A DNA stretch of 64,000 nucleotides from Paracoccus albus. GTDB lineage: Bacteria > Pseudomonadota > Alphaproteobacteria > Rhodobacterales > Rhodobacteraceae. The notes beneath the pieces are model-generated. The model was not told the origin of the DNA. It worked only from the letters and a program-made list of their open reading frames with translations, and ran no database searches. Each line of letters starts with the position of its first letter. The stretch's first letter is position 1. The translations under genes and the position numbers were made by a program. This document shows, in pieces, positions 8,278 through 15,999 of the stretch. The DNA lies in NCBI RefSeq assembly GCF_027913035.1, contig NZ_CP115777.1:47650-111649 (forward strand), given 5' to 3'.

Positions 8278-8750
8278 TGATCCCCTATTCCGTCCTTCAA
8301 TCCGATCATCAGCCCGGCGCTTTCGTAATCACTGTGGTCAGCGCACGCGCGGCCCAGATCTATGCCCGCCTGCTGGCCGAACGCTTTCCCGGCAACAAAT
8401 TCGCCATTCAGGAAGGCGGTGCATGGGGCGCGCCCGATTGCCACCCTTCCATCCGCGATAGCGCCCGTTCGTTCGAGGTGGAACGTCTCGCGGCGACCAT
8501 GCTCAAGCGGGACGCAGAAACCAACCCCGAAGGGCTGGCGAAGTGGCACGTCTATTTCCTTCGCCGCCCCGATACCGCAGCGACAACCCGCTGTCGCGCA
8601 TATGCCGACCATGACACGCCGATGCGGAGCCGCACGTTTTCAAGCCCCGATTATATCGGAACCGCAATTTTCTATGGCGATCTGCCAACCCCGCATGACC
8701 TCGGCGTCATGCTGGAGGATTTCCAAGCCAGCAAGGAGGCCATCGCATGA
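8277..8750 (+). CDS. Hypothetical protein, third gene of the cluster
   Basis: The 157-residue product begins MIPYSVLQSDHQPGAFVITV. I place the start at 8277, where TGATG couples it to the preceding gene. A more upstream in-frame start would overlap that gene by 30 bases. No recognised domain. Its stop overlaps the next gene by four bases. Confidence 0.65.
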   Translation: MIPYSVLQSDHQPGAFVITVVSARAAQIYARLLAERFPGNKFAIQEGGAWGAPDCHPSIRDSARSFEVERLAATMLKRDAETNPEGLAKWHVYFLRRPDTAATTRCRAYADHDTPMRSRTFSSPDYIGTAIFYGDLPTPHDLGVMLEDFQASKEAIA

Positions 8751-9199
8751 GCCCCATTTCCTTCAACGGACTTTCGGCGGGGGATAGCCCCGCCAGCTTC
8801 CGGCGCTTCTGTGTTTCGCCCGTGCGGATCGAGCGCGGCAACCACTATGATGAGGCCATCGAGGTTTGCCCCCCTGCGGAACGCGCCTTCTGGTCGATCT
8901 ATGGCGACACCGGCCAAGGCTGGCAGCTTGTCCATGATGCCCAGGACGGCGAGGCTGGCCGCGCCCTGCTGGCGCTTGAGGTCGCGACCGGCGCACCCGT
9001 CCACTATGTCGATTGCGACTGGCGCAGTACCGGCGGGACTGTCGCGGGGCTGGCCGACCGACTGGCCGAGCGCATCCATGACGAGATCCCCGGATATGAT
9101 GGCCCCGAGGATTTCCGCGATGACGATTTCGAAAATCATCCGCTGGCCGAGCTGCGCGAACTGCTGCTGGATGCCACCAACGGGGAGGATCAGAAATGA
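8747..9199 (+). CDS. Hypothetical protein, fourth gene of the cluster
   Basis: The product is 150 residues, acidic, with Trp- and Asp-rich segments (AFWSIYGDTGQGWQLVHDAQ) and an acidic C-terminus. No family recognised. Start and stop are coupled to both neighbours by ATGA overlaps, so the cluster is almost certainly one transcript that also makes the methyltransferase. Confidence 0.65.
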   Translation: MSPISFNGLSAGDSPASFRRFCVSPVRIERGNHYDEAIEVCPPAERAFWSIYGDTGQGWQLVHDAQDGEAGRALLALEVATGAPVHYVDCDWRSTGGTVAGLADRLAERIHDEIPGYDGPEDFRDDDFENHPLAELRELLLDATNGEDQK

Positions 9200-10632
9200 A
9201 CGCCCCGCTGTCCTTCAATGCAGGGGCGCTTGTCGCGCCCCTCAACATCGAGGCCATTTGCATGATGCGCGAACGCGCGCTGTCCGAGATGGAAGAGGCT
9301 ATTGCCGCTATTGCGAAGGGCTACGCCCTCGCGCGCGGCGCGGCCGAGACCGCCAAGGGCGCGACCGCCGGTCACGCCTCTTACCTGCACTACGACGACA
9401 ACCAGACCGTCGAAAAATCCCTCTATCCCGATTTCGACACCGAAAAGACCTTCGCCACCTACAAGCGCACCCTGGATGCCGCAATCTGGCGCCGCATCGT
9501 CGAGGAAACCCGCCTCAAGGAAATCATGGACCGCACCGAACGCGACCAGCTCGACAAGCAGATGGCCGCAAACGACATGCCGGAACCGACATTCGAGACG
9601 ATCCGGGCCACCCTCGCCCGCCTGACCGGCGAGGCCAACCTGATCTTTCAGCGCGGCGTGGCGCGCGCCTTCGCGTCACTGTCGCCCGCCTTCAAGAGCC
9701 ACGACGCCTTCAAGATCAACAAGCGCATGATCTTCGAATGGGTGTTCAGCGAAGGGGGGTACTGGTCCTATTCTGGACATGGCGAACAGATGCGCCGCAC
9801 CTTGGCCGACGTTGAGCGGGTGTTTTCGCAGCTTGCCGGCAACCGGACCTATGGCGCGCTTGAGCACGCCATCGAGGTTAGCCGACGCGGCCGCTACGGC
9901 GCACGGCAGGGCGAGGTCGAAAGCGAATATTTCCTCGCCCGCACCTTCAAGAATGGAAACCTGCATCTCTGGATCAAGGATGAAACCCTGTTGCGGAAGG
10001 TGAACCGCGTGCTGGCCGATTATTACGGCGAGGTGCTGCCCGACGCCGCCGGCGCCGAGGCGCAGCCCGCCGATTTCTGGCCGGGCACCGCGCTTGCAAA
10101 GGATCTGGCCTTCTATCCGACCCCGGCCGAAGTCGTCGACTACCTGCTTGACGGGCTGCGGATCGAACCGGGCGCGCGGATCCTGGAACCAAGCGCCGGC
10201 GTCGGCGCGCTCGTCCGCCCCCTGCTGGCGCAGGGCGCGAACGTCGACGCGATCGAGGTCCATCCCGACCGGACCGAGGCTCTGCGCGGCATCGCCCACC
10301 CCGCCCTGAGCGTGAAATGCGCGAACTTCCTGAAGCTGCCCGCCCGGCCGGTCTATGATTATGTCGTCATGAACCCGCCGTTCGCCGGGACACATTTCAT
10401 GAATCATCTGAGGCATGCCTTCGACTTCCTGAAGCCGGGCGGCGAGCTGCGCGCGATCCTGCCCGCCTCTGCCGAGGTCGGCAGCACCGCAAAGCACGAA
10501 CGCTTTCGGGCATGGGCCGAGAGCCATGCCCCGCGCGGCTGGCGGCGCGGTCTCTGGCGAGACCTGCCGGCCGAGAGCTTCGCCAGTGTCGGCGTGCGCA
10601 TCAATACGGTGGTCCTCACCCTGACAAAGTGA
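9196..10632 (+). CDS. DUF4942 / N6-adenine DNA methyltransferase
   Basis: This 478-residue protein has two parts. Residues about 130-275 match the DUF4942 module seen on plasmids and phages (FEWVFSEGGYWSYSGHGEQM). From about 305 onward is an S-adenosylmethionine methyltransferase: motif I is EPSAGVGAL (331-339), an acidic strand end IEVHPDR follows, and the catalytic NPPF is at 393-396, typical of N6-adenine methylation. It should methylate DNA in the cytoplasm without a restriction partner nearby. A role in protecting the plasmid from host restriction, alongside ArdC, is inference. It is the last gene of the coupled five-gene cluster and is followed by a terminator. Confidence 0.85.
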   Translation: MNAPLSFNAGALVAPLNIEAICMMRERALSEMEEAIAAIAKGYALARGAAETAKGATAGHASYLHYDDNQTVEKSLYPDFDTEKTFATYKRTLDAAIWRRIVEETRLKEIMDRTERDQLDKQMAANDMPEPTFETIRATLARLTGEANLIFQRGVARAFASLSPAFKSHDAFKINKRMIFEWVFSEGGYWSYSGHGEQMRRTLADVERVFSQLAGNRTYGALEHAIEVSRRGRYGARQGEVESEYFLARTFKNGNLHLWIKDETLLRKVNRVLADYYGEVLPDAAGAEAQPADFWPGTALAKDLAFYPTPAEVVDYLLDGLRIEPGARILEPSAGVGALVRPLLAQGANVDAIEVHPDRTEALRGIAHPALSVKCANFLKLPARPVYDYVVMNPPFAGTHFMNHLRHAFDFLKPGGELRAILPASAEVGSTAKHERFRAWAESHAPRGWRRGLWRDLPAESFASVGVRINTVVLTLTK

Positions 10633-10670
10633 TACCGTTCCCTAACCTTTTTTCGCGAAAAGGCACTTTA

Positions 10671-10694
10671 GCCCCGCTTCGGCGGGGCATTTTT
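10671..10694 (+). terminator. Intrinsic terminator after the methyltransferase gene
   Basis: A 7-bp GC stem GCCCCGC/GCGGGGC with the stable tetraloop TTCG is followed by ATTTTTC. It lies 39 bases after the stop codon. A weaker AT-rich hairpin (CCTTTT/AAAAGG) precedes it at 10647-10664. Confidence 0.85.
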
Positions 10695-10709
10695 CTTTGG
10701 AGGCGTTTC

Positions 10710-10967
10710 ATGATGATTTTCGTATTTCTCGTTGGCACAGCGGTTGCGCTGCTTGGTTTGTGGCTCACCTGGAAAAGCCCTGACAAAACAAAGGCTCCAA
10801 AGTACATTGCAGTTATCGGGCTGGTGATGATGTGTATTCCGTTGGCCGACTGGCTTTTGACAGATGATCAGGGCCATGGAGCCACCAGCACGGGTTATGA
10901 CGAGTGCATAGCTGACGGAGGCTCCTGGCTAGGAGGATCATGTATGCCAATGGTCGGGTCCGACTGA
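10710..10967 (+). CDS. Small inner-membrane protein
   Basis: This 85-residue protein has two likely transmembrane helices (about 2-18, MIFVFLVGTAVALLGLWL; and about 35-52, YIAVIGLVMMCIPLADWL), then a hydrophilic tail with two Cys residues. The ATG at 10710 follows GGAGG and sits just after the terminator of the previous operon. Function unknown. Confidence 0.65.
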   Translation: MMIFVFLVGTAVALLGLWLTWKSPDKTKAPKYIAVIGLVMMCIPLADWLLTDDQGHGATSTGYDECIADGGSWLGGSCMPMVGSD

Positions 10968-11326
10968 CCTTGCTCGCAGACAGTGCCCGGCACCTGAAAT
11001 CACCACCCGCCGACCGCCGCTTTCCGTGGCATGTCGTCGTCTTCGGTCAGGTCAACAGCGAACGGCCGCGCGCTTTGCCGGGCGGTGGCGGTGCATTGCC
11101 GTCGCAGCTGGATCCGGCGTCACATGGCTGTTCTCCTTTGCTTCCCAACTGTGACCCTGGCCGAAGCGGCTGGTGGGCGGTGCGCATCATGCCCTTGGCA
11201 TGATTCACCCCTTCAACAGCTAATTTCCCCTGGCCTATGGCCATTCCTCGCGAGGCAAATTAGCTGTTGACCACCACCCTGATGCTTCGACCCAAAACAG
11301 GTTCACAGAAGCAAAGGAGAACAGCC
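10968..11326. other. Intergenic region holding element N1 copy B
   Basis: No gene is apparent. The right part consists of the palindromic element at 11186-11268. Between it and the glutaredoxin start is a short spacer with a good ribosome site (AAAGGAGA). The left part has no structure I could identify. Confidence 0.5.
11186..11268. repeat. Nested-palindrome element N1, copy B
   Basis: First comes a hairpin, ATCATGCC-CTT-GGCATGAT (11186-11204). Then follows a perfect 12-bp inverted repeat AACAGCTAATTT/AAATTAGCTGTT (11215-11226 and 11257-11268). The 30 bases inside the arms contain two more palindromes, TGGCC-TAT-GGCCA and CCTCGCGAGG. A shorter copy is at 1798-1865. Such nesting suggests a protein-bound or recombination site. 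Confidence 0.75.
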
Positions 11327-11545
11327 ATGAGCATCACCGTCTATTCCAAGCCCGCCTGCGTGCAATGCACCGCCACCACCCGCAGCCTCGACGCAAAAGG
11401 CGTCGCCTATACGGTTGTTGACCTGACCGAAGACGACGACGCGCTGCGCTTCGTTGAAAGCCTGGGCTATCGGCAGGCCCCCGTGGTGATTTCAGGTGCC
11501 GACCACTGGTCCGGCTTCCGCCCCGATCGCATCGCCGCCCTCTAG
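11327..11545 (+). CDS. nrdH: NrdH-like glutaredoxin
   Basis: The 72-residue product is a thioredoxin-fold redoxin with the active site CVQC (residues 12-15) and the NrdH-type pattern SITVYSKPACVQC and APVVISG. NrdH reduces class Ib ribonucleotide reductase; no nrdEF lies in the window. The ATG at 11327 follows AAGGAGA by a normal distance. Plasmid NrdH-like redoxins are common in Rhodobacteraceae, but the partner here is unknown. Confidence 0.82.
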   Translation: MSITVYSKPACVQCTATTRSLDAKGVAYTVVDLTEDDDALRFVESLGYRQAPVVISGADHWSGFRPDRIAAL

Positions 11546-11577
11546 GGCGGCTTTGCCGTCCCTTCGCCCATCACCTA

Positions 11578-11630
11578 CTTCAAATATCCTCGGGGTGAGC
11601 CGCATATGCGGCGAGGGGCAGACAGCCCCT
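11578..11630. repeat. Rhodobacterales-type intergenic repeat
   Basis: The sequence around CTTCAAATATCCTCGGGG, ending in AGGGGCAGACAGCCCCT, is the kind of REP-like element I recall between genes in many Rhodobacterales genomes. It contains a perfect palindrome GCCGCATATGCGGC and a second hairpin AGGGGC/GCCCCT. The assignment is from memory. Confidence 0.5.
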
Positions 11631-11770
11631 TTTCTTTCTGCTTGTCGGTTACCGTATTGTGGATAGCGTTTTGCGGGTTCTGATGTGCCTGCCGGAAAAC
11701 TCCTTTCTGCGCCTCCCCCTCCTTCGTCCGGGAACCGTGCCCTAATCTCGGCCGCTGCGCGCCCTCGATC

Positions 11771-11906
11771 CGAGCCATTCAGGGAGATGCGACCGGCTGC
11801 GGCTTCTGCGGTCTGTCTCGTCCCGAGCCAGATCCTCGCGCGCCGGTCCTGGTCGCCCTGCCCTGCCCGTCTCGGCCCATTCGGGTGACGGTCACTGGCG
11901 CGGGCG
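11771..11906. repeat. Direct repeat R1, copy B
   Basis: Second copy of the block at 1385-1520, two mismatches by eye, same orientation. It is followed after 48 bases by copy B of leader R2, so the two duplicated blocks are almost adjacent here but separate at their other locations. Confidence 0.85.
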
Positions 11907-11954
11907 CCAATGGCGATCGCATCGCCCTGCAACTACTGCCGATCAGGATCTGGT

Positions 11955-12326
11955 AGCCCGCGCCTATGCGCGGGCTGCCGTCGGCCGGAGGATTCGTCCG
12001 GAGGCCGAACGCCCCGGCTTTGCCTGGGCCACGTCACGCTGGCGCGCGCCGCGTCCTGGATTGAGGGCCTGTTCCGGCCCTCTTTCCAAAGGGTGGGTCC
12101 TCGCCATGCTCGCTTCCTCCACCTTCGCCTGCGGCTTCGGTTCCGTGCAGCTGCGCGTGGCTCCGGTCCCGGCTGCGCCGCCTTTGGAAATTCACCGGCC
12201 CGGTTCGCCACCTGGCAAGGCTTCAGGAGAGGGCGCGCTGCGCGCTTCTCGCCTGAAACCTTCGCCCATTATGGGCACCCCGACCGAGGCAAAAGACCAA
12301 GGCGGGATCGTCGCGAAAAAAGGAGG
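11955..12326. repeat. Duplicated leader R2, copy B
   Basis: Second copy of 7427-7799. It ends in the ribosome site of ardC. An open frame runs through it into ardC, but the frame is not conserved with copy A, so ardC is annotated from the ATG after the leader. Confidence 0.85.
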
Positions 12327-12333
12327 CCACAAA

Positions 12334-13232
12334 TGGCAACTTTCGATCTTTACCAGACCATCACCGACCAGATCATCCGCAGCATTGAGGCAGGTACGCC
12401 CGCATGGCGCAAACCATGGACCGGAGAAGCGGGCGGCGCACCTTTTCCGCGCCGCGCCAATGGCGAATATTATCGCGGCATCAATGTGCTGATGCTCTGG
12501 CTGGCCGCCGAGGAAAACGGCTATCGCAGCGCCTATTGGTTCACCTATCGCCAAGCGCAGGAGGCAGGCGGGCAGGTCCGCAAGGGCGAGAAATCATCAA
12601 CCGTTGTGAAATATGGCACGGTTGATCGCAAGGACGAGGACACCGGCGCAGACAAGCGCGTTCCATATCTGAAAGCCTATCGTGTTTTCAACGCCGAGCA
12701 GATCGACGGATTGCCGGCGGATTTTCAGGCGAAGCCTGCCGATCCTGCCCGCGACCTTGGCACCGAAGCCGATGCCGAGCTTGACGCATTCTTTGCCGGG
12801 ACGGGTGCCGATATTCGCCACAGTGACGAGCCACGCGCCTATTACGTCCCCGGCGAGGATTACATCCACATGCCGCCCGTCGCGACGTTCCACAGCGCAA
12901 GCGGATATTATGCGACCCTTGCCCATGAGGCGACGCACTGGACCGGCCATAAGTCGCGGCTTGATCGCTTTGGCCGCTTCAATGACCGGAAAGCTTATGC
13001 GTTCGAAGAACTGATTGCCGAGATCGGAAATTGCATGGTTTGCGCGAGCCTTGGCCTCACGCCCGATTTCGACCAGTCAGCCGCTTATCTGAAAAGTTGG
13101 TTGCGCGCATTGGCCGACGACAAGCGCCTGATCTTCAAAGCTGCATCAGAAGCACAGAAGGCCGCAGATTGGCTGCTGAAAGCCAAGCCAACTGTTGAGA
13201 CCGACGCCACCGAAGACAGGGCCGCCGCGTGA
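12334..13232 (+). CDS. ardC: ArdC-family antirestriction protein
   Basis: The 299-residue product fits ArdC. The N-terminal single-stranded-DNA-binding domain (about 1-125) starts FDLYQTITDQII and has the conserved AWRKPW and YRGINVLML. The C-terminal zincin-like metallopeptidase domain has HEATH at 198-202 and the third-ligand region FEELIAE. ArdC is known from conjugative plasmids, where it protects incoming DNA against host restriction. The start at 12334 follows AGGAGG; the much longer open frame upstream is the duplicated leader. A small gene follows 22 bases later. Confidence 0.92.
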
Positions 13233-13254
13233 GCGGCCCATCGGAGGTAAAGCC

Positions 13255-13422
13255 ATGTTCTATGAATTACGCGACCATCCCGAAGATCTGCCGATCCAGT
13301 GCGCGACGCTGGCCGAGGCCAGACGCCGCGCGCGCATCCGTGTCGAGAAGTTCGGATTTTCGGTCCTGATCTATGAGGTGAACCCTTTCACTGGCGAGAA
13401 GCTTCTCGAAGAGATCGGCTGA
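13255..13422 (+). CDS. Small hypothetical protein downstream of ardC
   Basis: A 55-residue product (MFYELRDHPEDLPIQCATLA) with a good ribosome site (GGAGGT). Predicted mixed alpha-beta. It is probably co-transcribed with ardC and followed by a hairpin. No family recognised. Confidence 0.6.
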   Translation: MFYELRDHPEDLPIQCATLAEARRRARIRVEKFGFSVLIYEVNPFTGEKLLEEIG

Positions 13423-13428
13423 CAAGTA

Positions 13429-13448
13429 CCGCCGCCTTCGGGCGGCGG
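13429..13448 (+). terminator. GC-rich hairpin after the ardC operon
   Basis: A perfect 8-bp stem CCGCCGCC/GGCGGCGG with loop TTCG, 7 bases after the stop. No T-run follows, so termination is possible but unproven. Confidence 0.45.
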
Positions 13449-13520
13449 GCTCGCCTTCGGCCTCGCCAAGTGGCCAGGTCAGCGCCGGCGTCTGCCGCGT
13501 CCTCGTCCGCCCTGCCCCGT

Positions 13521-13874
13521 TCAGGCCGTGCCAGACGTTTGAATGTCCTGAAGTTCCAACAATGCCGCTACGCGATCCTCTGGCGACAGTTCGGCGAGCA
13601 TCCTTTTCGCCAGCCGCGACGCGCCTTTTCGGCCGAGCGGATATTCCGCCAGCTGCCGACCGGCGGCAATGAAATAGGCGCGCAGCTCATCGAATGTCGC
13701 CAGCGCGGCCCAGGACGCCGCCTCATCTTCATCATCGACAAAGGCCACCAGCGGAACGCCGGCACGCCATTCTTCCAGAATGACGCCCATCACCACCACC
13801 GCATCCGTTGGATCAGCATCATAGACTGCCTTCACCAATTGCTGCACTTTGATCAGTCGCTCCGACATGTGCAT
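13521..13874 (-). CDS. Hypothetical plasmid protein
   Basis: The 117-residue product begins MHMSERLIKVQQLVKAVYDA and is predicted to be largely helical and acidic in the middle. A ribosome site (GGAGGG on the minus strand) precedes the first ATG. No family recognised. It points towards the ardC operon and is convergent with it. Confidence 0.55.
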   Translation of the reverse strand: MHMSERLIKVQQLVKAVYDADPTDAVVVMGVILEEWRAGVPLVAFVDDEDEAASWAALATFDELRAYFIAAGRQLAEYPLGRKGASRLAKRMLAELSPEDRVAALLELQDIQTSGTA

Positions 13875-13908
13875 TTCGTCCCTCCGTCCGCTATGGGCGC
13901 GGCCTTTC

Positions 13909-13946
13909 GCTTTGCCCGGAAAACCTCAGGTTTTTCCGGGCAAAGC
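13909..13946. terminator. Long inverted repeat, possible bidirectional terminator or operator
   Basis: GCTTTGCCCGGAAAA at 13909-13923 pairs with TTTTCCGGGCAAAGC at the right end, 15-bp arms. The centre CCTCAGGT extends the stem with one bulge. It lies 35 bases upstream of the minus-strand gene at 13521-13874. The arms contain A and T runs, so it could terminate in either direction. Confidence 0.45.
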
Positions 13947-14298
13947 GGGAGGGCGAAGCCCTGCCCGCGGCCTTGGGGCTGTCGGTCAAGGGGTCTGGAA
14001 GGCGGGGTGGTGCGGCCCGCAGCCGCTTGCGGCGAGGACACGGCACGCCTGGAAGACGACGCCGAAGGCGGCGCTCGCCCCTTGACGGGCAGAACCGGGG
14101 GTGCTGGGCGGACAACTCATGTATATGAACGATCGTCGCGACGGGGGTGAGCACGGGCATCGCCCGTGTCGATCCCCCGGCGCGTCACCCGATCACCGCG
14201 GGCCGCGCTGACGCGCGGACCTCACAAGCATCTATTGTCGACACTAGCACCGCAATCGCCAGCCAAGACGGCATCTGGGGCCACTTCGCCTCGTTCGA
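13947..14298. other. Non-coding stretch between the hairpin and the VirC2-like gene
   Basis: GC-rich sequence with short hairpins but no gene I can support. Open frames here run on both strands without ribosome sites or motifs. Confidence 0.4.
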
Positions 14299-14979
14299 CT
14301 AGTGACCTTTGGATGATAACCATGCGTCGAAATGCGGCAGAAATTGTGCCCGCGCCCATCGTGACATGGGGGCTTCGATGCCGGTCATTGCCTCCGGATC
14401 GATCTCTTTCGCCAGCCGGTCATAGGCGGCCTGGCTGATCATCATGGATGTGTCAAACGGGTGGCTGGCATCCGTCATCCGCTCGCTTGGCACTTCTGTG
14501 TATTCGATGCCCGCCTCGATCCGCTCAATCAGCTGCGGACGCAACTCGCCCATGGCCTTGCGGAAGACCGCGCTGACCGGACAGCGGGCTTTTTCCGCAC
14601 AGGCTGTTGCCCGTTCGGCCAGGTCGGTCGGGCAACGGAATGTGACGCGCAGCTTGACATTCGGCCCCCTGTCCGCTTCGACCGTCGCCTTCATGTCCTC
14701 AGTGGTCTTGCGAGGCTCTTGAGTTGTTGAACTATCAGGGGCTGATTTTGGTTCAGATGCCGTGATCGGTGCGGAAACCACTGTACGCTGCGCCAGCTCC
14801 TTCGGTTTTTCGGCTGGCTTCGGTGTCGGAGCTGATGCTTCCGCCGATTTCTTCGCTGGCGGCTTGGGCGCGGGTTTTTCGGCCGGGCGCGGGGCTTCCA
14901 CTGGCTTTGCAACATCGAGACGAGCCGCAAAACTGTCATCGCGCTTGAGAACCATGCCACGATCCTTGAGTTTAGCCAT
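14299..14979 (-). CDS. VirC2-like tandem ribbon-helix-helix DNA-binding protein
   Basis: A 226-residue protein in two halves. The first 110 residues are rich in Pro, Lys and Ala and probably disordered. The second half reads as two RHH units: KLRVTFRCP then helices TDLAERATACAEKAR and PVSAVFRKAMGELR; and FDTSMMIS then QAAYDRLAKEI and SRWARAQFLPHFDAWL. VirC2 of Ti plasmids is a tandem RHH protein encoded beside VirC1, the same order as here. The stop of the ParA-like gene overlaps this start by one base (TGATG). It is my candidate for the protein that binds the heptamer array at 15698-15999. Confidence 0.65.
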   Translation of the reverse strand: MAKLKDRGMVLKRDDSFAARLDVAKPVEAPRPAEKPAPKPPAKKSAEASAPTPKPAEKPKELAQRTVVSAPITASEPKSAPDSSTTQEPRKTTEDMKATVEADRGPNVKLRVTFRCPTDLAERATACAEKARCPVSAVFRKAMGELRPQLIERIEAGIEYTEVPSERMTDASHPFDTSMMISQAAYDRLAKEIDPEAMTGIEAPMSRWARAQFLPHFDAWLSSKGH

Positions 14980-15695
14980 CAGCTGTTCTCCTTGATGATG
15001 GTATCAAACTGATCGAGCAATTCGCCCATTTCGGTCAGGCCTGGTGCGATTGATTGCACGAGGCTTCGGTTCGGGTGCTTGTCACGGATGACGCCCAGAA
15101 GCCCGGTGTCGTTCATGCGCTCGTAGCAGGCCCGGTCCAGCACGAAATCTTCAAGTGTCGGCAGCGTCTCGAACATGATCGCGATCTGCGTCTTCGCGGA
15201 TTCGCTGATCGATTTGCCGACATGGCTTCCGACCACACGAAATGGCGGCACATGATCGGGATCATCGACGCGGGTCTTCAGTTTTTCATGCCAGATGCCG
15301 GTTGAAGTGGTGTCGCGCACATCCTGCGATGACAGGCGGCAGGGCGAGACGATCAGATGCGCGGTCATCGCCATTTCGTCATGCGCTTCTGATCCACCGC
15401 CGAAAGTATCGATCAGGATCAGGTGATTCTCGTCCGGCCCTTCGTATAGTGACTGAATGTCCTCAAGCACCTTCTCGGCGCTCAATGTGCCGATCACATT
15501 GATCCGGTCATGCCAATAGCCCTGGCTGCGCGCTTCGTTCATCCATTCAGCGATGCCCTGGTTGCTGTCAGTGTCGAAGATCGTCACACGCTCGCCTCGG
15601 TCGATGGCCACAGAAGCAAGACCGCGCACGAGCGTCGATTTTCCGCAGCCACCTTTCTTGTTCATGACTGCGATGATTCGTCTGCCTGTGCCCAT
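14979..15695 (-). CDS. VirC1-like ParA-family ATPase
   Basis: A 238-residue deviant-Walker ATPase: KKGGCGKST at 13-21, FDTDSNQGIAEWMNEA, and the Walker B region LILIDTFGGGSEAHDEM. The GGGSE motif and the spacing resemble VirC1 of Ti plasmids more than chromosomal ParA. VirC1 recruits the relaxosome to the coupling protein; ParA relatives segregate plasmids. The divergent neighbour is the mobC-relaxase operon, which supports a transfer role. Its start codon lies three bases from the first heptamer of the array. Confidence 0.8.
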   Translation of the reverse strand: MGTGRRIIAVMNKKGGCGKSTLVRGLASVAIDRGERVTIFDTDSNQGIAEWMNEARSQGYWHDRINVIGTLSAEKVLEDIQSLYEGPDENHLILIDTFGGGSEAHDEMAMTAHLIVSPCRLSSQDVRDTTSTGIWHEKLKTRVDDPDHVPPFRVVGSHVGKSISESAKTQIAIMFETLPTLEDFVLDRACYERMNDTGLLGVIRDKHPNRSLVQSIAPGLTEMGELLDQFDTIIKENS

Positions 15696-15697
15696 GA

Positions 15698-15999
15698 TGC
15701 GCTATCCGTTCTGCGTGATGCGGTGTCCTTGATGCGTAACACGATAACCGAAAAGCGACAAGCGCTGTACCGCAAACGCGATACAGTCTCCTAGATACGC
15801 AATACGTTAAGAAATATGCCGCATGCGGGATACGTGCTCCAATTTGCGAACTGCTACAAACGACCTGCGCGGTGCAACAAACGTTATGCGCGATGCGTGA
15901 TGCGATATAAAATGGCAGGCGCTGAGCAAAAGTGGCTGCAACATACGACATACGAAATCCAACAAGCAACATCCGTAAACCGTACTGCGCGATCCGTTG
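15698..15999. repeat. Heptamer array, candidate centromere or overdrive-like site
   Basis: Reading in steps of seven from 15698 gives 30 consecutive heptamers up to 15907 without a phase break (TGCGCTA, TCCGTTC, TGCGTGA, TGCGGTG and so on). The consensus is T-R-C-G-N-N-A. C is at position 3 in 29 of 30, G at position 4 in about 22, and A at position 7 in about 21. After a weak stretch the array resumes one base out of phase from 15937 (TGCAACA, TACGACA, TACGAAA, TCCAACA) to 15999. It fills the space between the divergent VirC1-like and mobilisation operons. Confidence 0.8.

Noticed and set aside
11910..12333. N-terminal extension of the ArdC frame by about 140 codons
   Set aside because: The extension lies in the duplicated leader, is not frame-conserved with the other copy, and ArdC homologs start at MATFDLYQ after a good ribosome site.
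13470..14150. A 226-codon plus-strand frame in the ardC-virC interval
   Set aside because: Overlaps the better supported minus-strand gene and the hairpin; composition looks like translated non-coding GC-rich DNA.
15698..15999. CRISPR array as an explanation for the repeats at 15.7-16.0 kb
   Set aside because: The unit is 7 bp with no unique spacers and no cas genes are present.
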